Shown here: piece by piece, positions 11,262 to 22,436 of the stretch
How the letters are laid out: every line of letters begins with the position of its first letter
How positions within the stretch are numbered: the first letter of the stretch is position 1
Assembly (NCBI GenBank): GCA_021495925.1
Contig: JAKEKT010000043.1
Span: 219,629 to 283,628, forward strand
From: Diplodia intermedia
Taxonomy: Eukaryota; Ascomycota; Dothideomycetes; Botryosphaeriales; Botryosphaeriaceae
Direction: 5' to 3'
Length of the DNA stretch: 64,000 nt
Position numbers and translations under genes: made by a program
The notes under the pieces: model-generated
What the model was told of the DNA's origin: nothing
Seen by the model: only the letters and a program-made list of their open reading frames with translations
The model's database searches: none

Positions 11262-14200
11262 CGGGCTGTGGTGGGGTCTTGGTGCGGTTGAGCAGTGCAG
11301 TGGTGGGGTATTGGTGCGATTGAGTAGTGCAGTGGGGCGGTTCTTGCGGTTTTGCGTTTGAAGCTTCATACCCGCTCGGTCAGTCGTGATCGGCAAGATT
11401 TGGATTTTGCTTTCTGTTGTTTGTTTTTTTTATCAATCGAGCACTCTTGTATCTCTCCGTCTCGCAGCTTTGGAATCGACATCACTTCCCGAAGACTGCC
11501 ATCCAGCAACGTTGCAACAACAAAGAATTCCACTACATATCGACATCGCTCAAACAACGTTCCACTTTCCACATTCTCCCCTCCCACCTCAGCGCATCCG
11601 GATGCCCCTCCGTCACTGCGGTCTCCCACTCCCTCCTTCCTATACACGCCTAGCGCCTCCGAAAACGGCCTCCTCCTCCGATCCCTCCACCCCGTCATCG
11701 CCCGATGCCACCCCCTCGGACCACGCCACAAAAAACCGATCTAACCCTTCCCTCCGCCCCCTCCTTCGCCTCCTGCTCCCCGTAATATATACCTCACCTC
11801 GACCCCATACTCCCCCTGCCAAACCCCCAACATCTCGCACCGGCTTCCCCTCCCCCCGGCAACGTTAAACTCCCTTCCGCACGCACAGCACACCACAGCA
11901 CAGCACAGGCACCCCTCACCCCGCCGCGCCGCTGATCCGCCCCGCCCCGCAGGAAAGAATCATACCCATACACGCCGTCCCTTCCCGTCCCTTCCCGCCC
12001 CGTCCCGCCATACGGGATTCGTCGCCCGCACAACAGCAGCATGCGTCGAACGTCGAACCCCTCTTCCTGCTTCGACTGCTCCTCCTTCGACTGCTGCTCC
12101 GCCGACACCCACCGCCCTCGCCCTCGCCCTCGCCGACATCCCACCGCCCTCGTTGCGTCCGGCGTGGCCGAGGGAGTCGGAGGCGCCTGGGTTGAGGGTG
12201 TGGTGGGTTGGTGGCGGTGGTGGTCATAGGGGGCATGGCGGTTTCCGCGGGTGGTTTGGCGGTTAGAGGGAGGGAAAGGGCGGTGCGGTTGAGGGGTTTT
12301 CGATGGGTGGGTGGTTGGCTTTTTGGTGCTGTGCTGTGCTGTCTCCGGTTTGCACAAAAATTTTTTATTTCTTGGTGGGAGCCATGGGATTGTCTGCTTG
12401 GGAATTCTCTATGTGGTTCCGTTTTCGCGTTGGTGTTGAAGGTTTTATTCGTCCGAGCTTGGGTCTTGGGTCTTGATGGGGGCTTAGTTTGATGGATGGA
12501 GGATGGAGGGAGAGGAGACAGCTGTGATTGATGATGTGTGTGTTGTTCTGGAGGACGACGTCTGATGGCGGGGGGTTTGCTGGAGCCAATCAGAACCTCC
12601 GCACGCCGCAGTTGCCCGGCGATCTCACTGGAACGACTGCCGCGCCTCGAACTATATTACATCTTGTCATGCGTGCAGCGGCGAACAATACTAGCTCTGT
12701 GCACCTTTCACGTGCTCGAGGTGACTGCCTTGCCCGATCACATGTCTAGTGGCACATGAATCCACGAGGGCACATGAATCCATGGGGAAATGTTTATAAA
12801 ACCCAGCGGCAGCCGCCAGAGAGCTTTCTGTGCAAAGTAGCCGACCTGATCACCCACAACAGCCGCGCTTTAACTTACCTTGACTCCTTCGGGCTTCATG
12901 GATTGGTACATCTTGGGCGTTTGTTCGTCGCGTGCAGGTCCTAAAAACTTCCCGCAGCAGCTCTTCCCCAAACGATGTTGAGACAGCAATACTCATCCAT
13001 GCATACATCCAGCATTTAGCTTCCTTGCTGACCCGCAGCATCATCACCAACATTCTTCAGGACTGTTTAGGTGACAAGTTTCATTTTTTGGCTATCTTGC
13101 CTCGACGCAAAACAAAGCCAGGGCCAGTAGGTGAGGAATACGAACGGTATCAGAGTCAGTACGTCGATGCTCATCGCCTATCGGCACGAGCTCGTCGAAA
13201 GTAGACGATGGTCGAATTCGAAGACACAGAAACCGGCTGAGCATCCTTTTTAAACCTCGAGACAACGTGAAAATTCTGTCTGCGGCGCGTGCAGCTTTCA
13301 GCGATGCCAATCACGTCACACCGCTTCTGCTCAACGCGTGGCATAACCCACACAGCTGACTCGCTTGTATCGATTAAAGTGATATAAAGGCCCCCTCGAA
13401 GCGGCATTCTGAGTTCTTAGTCCATCGCCCAAGAGGAGTGGCGGATCCTACGCACCTCTGAATCATCCTTCACTCGGGCTGGTGTTGGCTTCATGCGCTA
13501 GATGTCGTTCCACTTTGTCGTTCTGCTTCCGGATTCCCAGTCCGTGAACAGCATACGCCGCTCGCGCCCGCCTCAGCATACTCGCTCAATGCCGATCTCC
13601 GCCACTTACCTTGGCCGCAGACATTCACCATCAATACAAACGGCGAACAGCAGTTGCTTACCGCAACGAAATCGGTATGGGACACGGGAGAGCAGACGCG
13701 CGAGGACGCACCAGTCAGTCGATGAGAATGCAGGCACGCGAAGACGCCAGTGCACTTGTTGTCTGGGTCCAAATCCAGGCTTTGCATTCCGTGCGAGACA
13801 GAAAGGCAAGGATGTCAGCCCCAGCATCGTGCCAGGCAGCGCCGCTTTTTAACCACCACATCAGCCACCAGCTCCCGTCTGGCACACGTCACGCGTGCAT
13901 CTCTCGGCGCGGTCATCTGTCACGCCCGGGCCTCCTGCACACCGCGTGCCACGTGCCACCTGACCGGCTCGTCCGGTGCGATGGAGATGATATAAGAAGC
14001 TCTCGAGACTGCTGCTGGTGCCGTAGCATTGCCAGAGCAGGAGAAACCGTGGAGGTTATAAAGGAACCACTCCTTTCCGAAAGAGTTCACGACGCACTTT
14101 GTTTGGCGCCTGTGACGCCGAACCATAGCTAGTGTGAAGCGCTCGAGGAGCCAGCATGTTTGCATAAACATGACGCTCAGCATCGAGCAACAATGCCGGT

Positions 14201-14509
14201 ACCCATCGTTGCTCTAAAACGGGGACGTACATCGTCTCGCACGACAAATTGGAGTGGCTACTGTTGAGATGCCGTGGCAACACGCCAGAGCCAGTGGTAC
14301 TATCCTTGCCATCCGACGCATGCGTGCGATGGTCCATGGGAAGCAGTGGAGACCGCGCCCATGTTGTTGAAAGAAAGCAGTGAAGCTAGAATTTGCACGG
14401 TCATTAAATACCCACACATCCACCTACCCAGTTTCCAGCAGGGCCGGCCATCACACACGTGACGACATCATCCCCACACACGTGGACACACCCACAGCAC
14501 GCCCCCACC
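11262..14509. other. Gene-free stretch, about 3.2 kb
   Basis: No convincing coding region. The strand between about 11640 and 12050 is strongly C-rich on + and followed by G/T-rich DNA near 12200-12500, giving long but motif-free open frames. A short tandem duplication at about 12751-12783 repeats the 13-mer GCACATGAATCCA. Nothing resembling an RNA gene or intact transposon was recognised. Confidence 0.45.
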
Positions 14510-16402
14510 TCAAAGCTCCCCCTCCCCCTCCCCACCAGGCGGCCCAGCAACCGGCACGCCATCCGTAACTTCACCATACGGGACCGGCGAATAGTCTCCC
14601 CAGCAACTCCAATCATACATCGCCTCGTCCAGCTTCGTCTGCTGAACCTTCATGAAAGTCTCCAGTTCGCACCATCCATCGTCCCTTCGCTCGCACTCGG
14701 GGAAGCTCGCGTGCAGCGGCACGGTGCGCTGGTTGAGGACGAAATGCACGTACTGCGTCGGTGCCCCAGTCTCGTTGTACACGTTGCCTGACGACCGACG
14801 ATCCGGCGACACCGGCGCGGGCGCCTGGACGACCTCGATGTCCAGCCTCGCCGCAAACGGCTCCATGTGCGACACGACGAGGGGGCGCTGCGGCGTATAC
14901 TCATCCGCGGGCATGAACGGGGCGAACTGGCGCAGGCCAAACGCCGTCAGGATGGACATGATGTTCGTGTCGTGGCTGAAGTCGAGATTCAGCGGCTGGC
15001 CGAGCGGGAAGGTGGCGGAGCTGCTGTCGAGCGAGACGTTGACCTGGGCCGTGGGTGTGGTGATGAGGTGGTGGTTCAGCCGGGCGAGCACCTCGGCCAC
15101 GTAGCCGATGCCGACGGCGCGCCCGGTTGGTGATTGGTACCCGTAGCCCCCGGCGAACTGCAGGTCGATGCTGTATTCGTACCCGAGCCATTCGTCGTAC
15201 GTGAAGAGGCTGCAGAAGTGCGAGAAGCCGAGGGCGACGGTCTCGTAGGAGCAGAGCGATTGCGCGTAGTCTGGTGGAGGGGTGCGTGGTTGGCGTTGTG
15301 GGCTTTTGGGTGGATGGGAGAGGGATGGAGGGCTTACAGGAGTCTGTTATTGTCCAGTTCAGACCTTCGATCTTCTCTTGGATTCTTTCGGTGGCGTTGG
15401 CGAGGTAGATGCTCGCCCATTCGGTTGATGCTACAGGCGGTCAGCAAGAACATTGATAGCACGCAAAGTATGTGCCGTACCGTTGTGGCCACCGTCGTTG
15501 ACTGCGGCATTGGAGTTGTTGCATTGGTAGTAGCCAGCAAGAGTGTTGTTGAAGTTTTGCTCTTCAATAATCAACTCTAGCGTGGCGTTCTGCGTCCATC
15601 CCAGGCCAAAGAATCCAGCCAAAAAGTACTCGGCAGACTCGACCATCCGGTTCTGGGTCGTGGAACGGGCAATGATCTTGCTACCGTTGTTGGGGTACAG
15701 ATGGCCGTAGTTGTAGTAGTGGGTAGTGCCAGAGTCGAAGAGGCTTTGGAAGATCAGCTCAATCCTCACGAAGACAACGGATGCTGGATTTACTGTTGCT
15801 TGCCCACAGGTACCAAGATCTCGGCACCCAGCTTGTTTGTCCAAGTGTTCAGGAAGGCCAGGTCCCCCGTCGCATTGAAGGTGCCCGATGCATTGACAAT
15901 CTTCTCCGCCAGGGTAATCGAACCGTCGGTCGAAGTGGGATACCTCTCGCCATGCCTGTGCAGCATGTGAAGCTGGGTGATGTTTGTGCCGGGCGGGAGA
16001 GGATATTCGTCGACGCCGAAGCCATCCGGATTGGGAGTGTAAGGGGTCAGATGTCCCATCAGCTGAAAGATGTTCTTCTTCGCCGTGTTTCCAACGATGG
16101 GCTGCTGAGTCTCGAGAGGTTGAGGTGCGATGTACGAGACGCCGGAGAAGGGAGCAGCGTTGGTCGCGCCAAGGAAGGGAGCGTCGCCGGTAGCAGTAGG
16201 GCCTTGAAGATTGAGTCAATTGGCTTTCTTCTCTGGTCTCACGCGTGGCATTACCTTCATATTGGTGGAGAGTTGTTTGGAAGTAGTCGGGGACGCTAGT
16301 AGTCGACGAGGGTGCGGCAGCAGGCTGACGGAGCTCGATAACCGCAGCTTCGGCGCAGAGGCCGGCTGCTGAGAGAGCGAGGGCAAAGGACTTGCCAATC
16401 AT
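14510..16402 (-). CDS. Secreted histidine acid phosphatase (Pho5/phytase superfamily)
   Basis: Extracellular phosphomonoesterase of the histidine acid phosphatase superfamily. These enzymes form a phosphohistidine intermediate and release phosphate from organic phosphates, possibly phytate. Five minus-strand exons (16402-16255, 16202-15794, 15743-15481, 15430-15338, 15270-14510) keep phase at every junction and give 557 aa. The N terminus MIGKSFALALSAAGLCAEAA is a signal peptide. The catalytic motif RHGERYP is at about residues 132-138. It has Glu where classical phytases (PhyA) have Ala, as in yeast Pho5-type enzymes. The proton-donor HD pair is in FSHDTN, about residues 404-405. Several Asn-X-Ser/Thr sites suggest glycosylation. 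The C terminus ends in a short Gly/Glu tail. Introns are 50-67 nt. The exon 2/3 junction is the least certain by a residue or two. Substrate preference cannot be read from sequence. Confidence 0.93.
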
Positions 16403-17056
16403 GGTTGGTCCAGCGAGTGAGACGGATGTTAGGGTTCTCAACGGTTCCGGGAGCAGAGCCGCAGCTTTTGTAGCTCCCGCCCCGCGCACTCTTGACAGTC
16501 GCGATTGCAGGGGTAACGTCATTGGCGCATGCACTCGCAGGGGTCTGGATGAGCGTGGCTTGGCAGGTGCGCTGGGTACAACATGTGTGCCGCTGAACCG
16601 CACGCGCTTCCGCATGTCTCAGGCCTCGTACTAGCTAAGGCCGTTGCAATTGGCAGATGCCACGGCTCTGGGGTGACAGAGGCTTCAACCAGACTCGACA
16701 TTGTGACATTCAGCAATCGCGAGGGCGGAAAGTCGCAAGATGTTGCGGGGAAGCAGGAGTGGGGAAGTACGAAACATCAAGCTTCGGTAAGCTTCGCCTC
16801 CCCACTTTCCCCTCTCCGCTTGACCCGAACACCTTGATGGCTCACTAGAATCCTACCTTCAGCAATTGCTTATTCCCACATGCTATTAATAACAAACTCA
16901 GCAGCACAAACGCCGGCTGTTCCGCAGTCAAAGAGGTCGAAGCTTTCCGGCTGCCACAGAGTTCAAGTCTCAATTCTTCCCTCCTAATCCCCGTCCCCAT
17001 CCACTCCCCATCCCGCACCAATAGAACCCCCACCCCCACCCCCATCCCATCCACCA
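16403..17056. other. Upstream region of the acid phosphatase gene
   Basis: About 650 bases between two minus-strand genes, so this is the phosphatase promoter plus the 3' flank of the gene ending at 17057. I looked for a coding frame and an RNA gene and saw neither. CACGTG-type phosphate-response (Pho4/PHO7-like) boxes were not evident by eye. Confidence 0.4.
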
Positions 17057-17618
17057 TCACACCCACGCATACCTTCCAATAAACCCATGCAATACCTCAA
17101 ACGAATCCACCGACACCCTTCGCATATATCCGTCGTCTGACCCGTCGCCGTCCTTCTGCGCCCCCTCCACCACCGTCCTCACCAACCAACACAGCTCATC
17201 CGCGTGCCGCAGGAAAGCGTGTTTCCTCACCGCCGCCACCGCCGATACCGATGACGACAGCGACGAAGAAGAAGCCTGCCAGAGCTGCCGCCAGCGATCG
17301 GCTGCGCGAAGGATGGATGCGAGGGCCGTGGTTGTCGTCGTTGTGATTGGGCCGCCGGTGGTGGTGTTGGGCGAGGGATTGGAGGGCTTTTTTTCTTCTT
17401 CCTTTGGTGTTCAGCGACGTTTGTGGGAAGAGGGAAAGAAAAGAAACCAAAGGCGGCGGGTGGCGCTTACCGGCTATCGCGACGTATGGGTCGAAGGAGC
17501 GCCAGGGTGACGGGGTGTCGTCGTCGGATGCGGAGAGGGCGCTGACGAGGGATTGGGGAGAGGGCGAAGGGGACGATGACGGCGCGGCGTTGTGCTGGCA
17601 CGGCGGTTGCTCGGACAT
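17057..17618 (-). CDS. Small hypothetical protein, two exons
   Basis: I do not recognise this protein. Proposed exons are 17618-17471 and 17394-17057, joined by a 76-nt intron (donor GTAAGC, acceptor AAGAAG), giving 161 aa. The N-terminal part (MSEQPPC, then Ser/Pro-rich) looks disordered and ends in PWRSFDPYVAIA. Exon 2 has a Thr-rich linker, then a helical, Trp-containing segment with ILRAADRWRQLWQ, HADELCWLVRTVVEG and SFEVLHGFIGRYAWV. The regular hydrophobic spacing there and the clean splice phase argue for a real gene. The acceptor could lie three bases further upstream without changing frame. Its ATG lies 93 bases downstream of the stop of the next gene on the same strand, so the promoter is short or overlaps that gene's 3' end. 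Confidence 0.5.
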
Positions 17619-17711
17619 GTAAGGCGTTTGTTCTGGTGAGTTGTTTGCGTTCTCCCTTCTTGTTGTGCCAAGACTGCACGTTGTATTGTATCGACGTGTC
17701 TTGGGTGTCAT

Positions 17712-19707
17712 CTATTGCTCTTCCTTGTCTGGGGTGAATAAGAGGTCGTCCCACGCGGAAAGCACTGGCTGGTCACGAGATGCTCCTTCGCTGAAAGTCG
17801 GTTCTGGCTGTGAATCCACCACGGTCCGCCAGAAAGTCTGCCGCGAAATGCCCATCCGCTTGCAAAGGACCGTCTCGAAGTCATCCGGTGTCTCGAAAGT
17901 CTCTCCGGTGCTGTCGCTCACATCCACATCCGGGAAATACTTGCCGCCGTTGGCATTGACTCTGTCATGAATACTGCTGCAGTATCTGTTCGCGCGCTCG
18001 TAATCATGGGCTGAAACGGCTCCATCGGCCCTGGTCCCAGTGACCGCGCAAAAGAAACGCCACTCGTCTCGCACAGCATCAAGGCGTTCCTGTTCGCGAA
18101 GCGTCTCTTCCTTCTCCTTTACATGATACGAAATCGGGCACGGAGGGACAAGCCCATCTTTCGTTCTTGTAATGTCGTCCCATTGCTCCGTAACTCTGAT
18201 CAGGGCGCAGTGGAGGCGGTTGTGTTTGTGAAAGGGGCGCCTGATGGAATTGAATAGCTCTTGTAGCAAACCCCACTTTGCAGCATCGGCTCCGTCGACG
18301 TGTTTGATTGTATCGAAGCTTGTCGTCTTCACCATCCACTGACGCCAGCTCATCAGTTGCTTCGCAATGAGCTCCTGTTGCTTGCTGGACATGTTTCCAG
18401 GCTCTCGTGGCATCTGTGGTATGTTTGATGCCATTGACGCCGTGGAAGCTTGAGGCTGATGAAAAGAAGGTCGAATAAAAAACTTGCTGAAATCAAGTAT
18501 AGCGGCAATTGCCATGTCTCGAGACGCGGTTAAAAGGGGCTTTTCAAAATAGTAGAGCGGGAGGAAGCTGTCAACCACCAGTCTCGGGGCGTTCATTGCT
18601 GCATCAATGACTGGTAAAAGATGAGGCAAAATTTTCAAATAATCCTCATAGAGCTCGGCTTGCTTGGAGCGTGCGACGTCATCAGGGTGCGCAAGAGGTG
18701 AAACATACGAGCCTTCCTTCTTCTTCAGTGCCGTATTGAGAGCGAAGTGGTGCGGATATTTATCTGGACTGGTCAGCTGAGTGGCGGGTAGAAGGTGGGT
18801 AGGGTGAATTACAAGGGCTACGCGATCGGTAGGAACAGCGGCGGTCATAGTGACTGGAGCAGAATGGACCAACACAGAGGCCCTCCAACTCACCACGGTC
18901 GGGGATGGGATAGGATTTGCAGTCGTCAGGCAGGTCGCGGGTGTAATAGATGTTTCCATAGGCAGGGAATTCGACAGCTGACAATTTAGCCAGCACATCG
19001 GCAGCCACACGGCCCAATTTGAGTCTTTCCCGGTCGTCAATGTCCATCCAGACGTTGCTGATGACAGAGCCGCCGGGATCGCGGAAGGCGATGAAGGGCT
19101 GGCCGACAGCATTGTCCTGGGTGCAATGGTAACGCAGGACCTTGGGAACGGGAGCACCGAGAGATCTCGCAAGATCCATAGTTGCGACTTGACTCGCCGT
19201 TCTCAATGCCACCAACCCGTCCTCCATATCCTTCGGGCTGAAGTAAAGGCGGAAACGGATGGGCGGGCTCGTAGCAGCCCGAATGTCGCGATAAGTTTCG
19301 CCCTCCCCAATTTTTGTGAGAGGAATGGTTTCGGTTGCGGATTGTCCTACGATAGAACGCGCAACTTCAACGAGTCCACGAAAACTGAATCGGAAGTGCT
19401 GACCGGCATACCTGGCCGATTCTTTGAAGCTGGACAGGTCAGGATTGCTGTTCTGCCATGGACAGGGCCAAACATACAGGAATCGGTGCGAGGTAAAGCT
19501 GCACATATTGTTAAACTTCGGTCTAGGCGTTGACGGTGAAGCTTCTCCATTGCCTGTCTCCGGCAAAGGATCGCGACGCGGTGATGGGCGGTCAGTCGTC
19601 TGTCCTCGAGGGACACCCCAACTGTCGAGAGCTTCGAGGAGGCTGGTGGCTGCTGAGCGGCGCGGCGGGGCCGGAGGCTTCCATTTCCCACGCGCATTCC
19701 TCAACAT
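17712..19707 (-). CDS. AIM9/APH-type kinase-fold protein with degenerate catalytic loop
   Basis: Resembles fungal altered-inheritance-of-mitochondria-9/aminoglycoside-phosphotransferase-fold proteins. Two exons, 19707-18894 and 18763-17712, joined by a 130-nt GTGAGT...CCAG intron, encode 621 aa. Exon 1 carries the family's opening (FTSHRFLY, with a long N-terminal Arg/Pro-rich, possibly mitochondrial leader), then SQVATMDLARSLGAPVPKVL, DNAVGQPFI and ISNVWMDIDDRERLKLG, and YGNIYYTRDL. Exon 2 has the helix SKQAELYEDYLKILPHLLPV followed by AAMNAPRL. Where relatives have the catalytic HPDLHLNN loop, this protein reads LVVDSFLPLYY, with no His-x-Asp. An ILDFSKFF segment stands where IIDWQ is usual. 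A pseudokinase or decayed paralogue is inferred. An ATG at 19848 would add 47 in-frame residues. Exon 1 may hide another intron after FLY. Confidence 0.75.
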
Positions 19708-20212
19708 GGCGGCTTGGGAATGATGTAAGCGGAGCGCGGGATAGCGGGCTGGGTTTGAGGTTGGTGTTGGGGTTGCACACAGCTCGGATAGCGAGGTGCT
19801 TAGGTAAGCGGGTTGATGTCGGGCCGCATAGTCGTCGCTCTTGCTCATCCATCCTCAGCCATCTCCGACTAGATAGATGTCGCAATTCCATCTTTTCACC
19901 ACCCTCCTCCTCCCATGCTGTGACAGCCCGCCCGCGCGAGCCCCCGTCTCACCGGCATCCACCCCCAGCGACCGCGCAACCTGCCAACCTCTCCACGCGT
20001 CAACCTCGAGCCCATCCTCAGCACGAACAACCGCCTGAACCCTCCCTCGTCCCGCCCGAGCTCCACAAGTCTCCGAAACCCCTCGCGCGTCCCCGCTGCC
20101 GGCACAGACCAAGCCTAAACCCCGCCCCAACGCAACCTGCAGCGACCACCACCGCCGCCGCCGCCGCCGAACACCATCCCTCTACTCCCGGTCACACCAA
20201 AGCTCCGTCGCC
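19708..20212. promoter_or_regulatory. Shared divergent promoter region
   Basis: About 500 bases lie between the start of the minus-strand AIM9-like gene (19707; 365 bases if its upstream ATG at 19848 is used) and the plus-strand Mpv17-family gene (20213). It must contain both promoters. The 150 bases before 20213 are C-rich with a (CCG)n run near 20150-20170. I could assign no specific factor site. Confidence 0.5.
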
Positions 20213-21065
20213 ATGCCGAGCCCAATGGTCCAGCAAACCGCCACAGCGGCCGCGCTGTCCGCCGCCAGCAACATACTCGCGCAGCTCATCACGGCGCAAA
20301 AGAAGGGCGTGAGCTAAGCCCACCCACCCAGCACACATCCACTCCCACCACCCACGCGCATTGGCTACAAAAAACATTTCAAAGGAGAGAGAGAGAGAGC
20401 CAAAAAAGAAAACGCTGACGGACATCCTTTTCTCCCTTTCCTTCCCTTATAGCAATCCTTCACCATCGACGCCGCGCCCGTCGCAAAGTTCGTCCTCTTC
20501 ACCGTCCTCAGCACGCCGCCGAATGTCCTGTGGCAGGAGTTCCTCGAAGACGTGTTTCCCGGCGAGAAGAAGCAGCAGCACGGCGGGAAGAAGGGGGAGG
20601 AGAAGAGGCAGGATGGTGACGAGAAGCCGGCGCCGGACGCCATGGTCAAGGACAAGGCGCGGCGGAAAGGCGCGGGGATGGATTGGACGAACGTCTTTTG
20701 GAAGTTCCTGCTGGATCAGACGGTGGGCGGCGTGGTCAACACGGTGCTGTTCATCGCCGGCATGAAGGCGCTGAACGGCGGCGACGCGCAGGGCATCAAG
20801 GTGGCTGTCAAGGAGGTGAGTGTGGCGGTCTCGTCAGTCGTGGGAGGTGGGGGAGCGTCCGGGGTGTGTGGAGATTTGGCTGATGTTTTTTTTTTTTCCG
20901 TTGTGGCTGCAGGGACTCTGGCCCATCTTCGTTGCCGGCACCAAGCTGTGGCCGCTGGTGTCCATCATCAGTTTCACTATGATCCCCGTCGAGAAGAGGG
21001 TCGTCTTCGGCAGCGTCATTGGCGTGGCTTGGGGCGTGTACCTGAGCTTGATGGCTGCGCAGTAA
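20213..21065 (+). CDS. Mpv17/PMP22-family membrane protein
   Basis: Integral membrane protein of the Mpv17/PMP22/Sym1 family, which sits in peroxisomal or inner mitochondrial membranes. Three exons (20213-20308, 20453-20815, 20913-21065) give 203 aa in frame. The short first exon supplies an amphipathic N terminus that includes the family-like segment ALSAASNILAQLITAQKKG. Exon 2 holds VAKFVLFTVLSTPPNVLWQEFLE, a charged Lys/Gly/Asp insert (about residues 65-95), then the second half with KFLLDQTVGGVVNTVLFI. Exon 3 has the diagnostic C-terminal pattern LWPIFVAGTKLWPLVSIISF and ...WGVYLSLMAAQ (family W.....N..P). The charged loop after the first pair of helices is longer than in the animal proteins. 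The last exon donor and acceptor are standard (GTGAGT, CTGCAG). Confidence 0.9.
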
Positions 21066-21889
21066 GCTGTTTCAAGATGCAAAGGGCTCGTCGTTCCGGC
21101 GCGAGGTCCGCGCATTGCTGCTTCGGGTGAAAAGGTATTGTTGGGTTAAGGAATACTCCTTTGGCGTACGGAGAAAAGAGGCTGTTCTGGCTGGTCCATG
21201 CAGGCCATGCCCCATTATTATGGTAGTCTGGACGGGTTGAGAGAGGTATTGCCCTATGATTCGTTTTATACCTATGAGCTGGCCTCAACCTCCACGAAGG
21301 TTATCAAGCAGAATGACGACTTCTAGCAATTTTCAGTGCTGTGGTGAGGTGCTCAATATTTCTATTTATGGCCAGCGTTGGAAGTGGACTAAGAACGACG
21401 TAATTTTCTCGGGGGAAGCATGAGGCTCATGCGCCAGTATGAACTTCTATGCTTGGTCGAACGAAATAACGCATCCAGCAAAGCACCCTTGTAAAAGCTT
21501 TGAGCTTCCGTTTGATAACCTCACTCCCGCCCGCAGGCGTTTGCGGTGCAAATAAATACTTGTACTCTTCGGTAGCTTCGACATTTTTCGCGCTAAATGT
21601 CAGATTAAGTAGCAGTCAGCCTACAGGATGCAAGGCTGTCCCCAGCACAGGACCTCGGCTGCTTAGCGTATTTTAGGAGAACACTGCTGCACAGCCCCGT
21701 CATCAACGCCTCGGTACAAAGGAGGCTGAGTCCGTCAGTCCTGGGTTATATCAACTGATGTACTCTGTAGCAGGCTGTGGTCATTCCCAGAGCGCTTACT
21801 GCAAACGATGCAACGTTCAGCAACAAGCTCAAACAAGTCTTCTCGAAGACGATATCCTCCAATCTACCTGGAAGCCATCACCGCGCAAA
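21066..21889. other. Intergenic region
   Basis: About 820 bases between two plus-strand genes. It is more AT-rich than the flanking coding DNA and contains no reading frame of interest. It should contain the terminator of the Mpv17-family gene and the promoter of the next gene. Confidence 0.45.
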
Positions 21890-22436
21890 ATGTCGATACC
21901 GATTTCCTGGACTTCGGTCCATGTGCTTTGCGTACTAGGCCACCTCGGCATGATGATGGCCAACATGGTTGCCTTCGTCGCGACAGATGTCAACATGAAA
22001 GAGGACTTCGACATATCCACGCAAATCCACGTGACACCGTGGGGTGCTGGAGCCGTGGTGAGCTGCTGATTTACAACGCCGATTCAGTCCGCAGAACTCA
22101 TTTTGCTGACGGTGATTTCCCCCCTTCCAGGCAACCTTTGCATTGTTTTGCAACCTCGTCCTGCTCGGCGCCGTCCACACGTTGGAGAACCCGAAACAGC
22201 ACAAGACGGTTGAGAACCGCGATTCGAAGCGGCAGATGGCAGTTGTGGTTGGAATCTGCTTCAACGCGTGCTTTGTGGCTGCGGAAAGCGCCATGGCATA
22301 CTACCTGGCCAGCGCGAGCGGGATGCTCGAGCACAGCTCGACCGGGCCACTCAACTTCGCCTGTTTCATGGCGGCCGTGAGCGCGTGCGTTCTCCTTTCA
22401 GTCAACACCGAATCGCGGCGGCTAATGCAATGTTAG
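21890..22436 (+). CDS. Small four-helix membrane protein, unknown function
   Basis: Not recognised. Two exons (21890-22057 and 22131-22436) joined by a 73-nt intron (donor GTGAGC, polypyrimidine tract before CCAG) give 157 aa. Four hydrophobic segments are evident: about residues 8-32 (VHVLCVLGHLGMMMANMVAF), 55-72 (VATFALFCNLVLLGAV), 88-115 (MAVVVGICFNACFVAAESAM) and 128-147 (FACFMAAVSACVLLSV). The layout of four short helices, with a charged loop between the second and third, recalls MARVEL-like proteins, but no diagnostic residues allow a family call. The ATG has a good context (AAAATG), and an in-frame upstream ATG at 21758 would add an unlikely basic, Ser/Gln-rich leader. A further 3' exon is possible. 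Confidence 0.6.
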
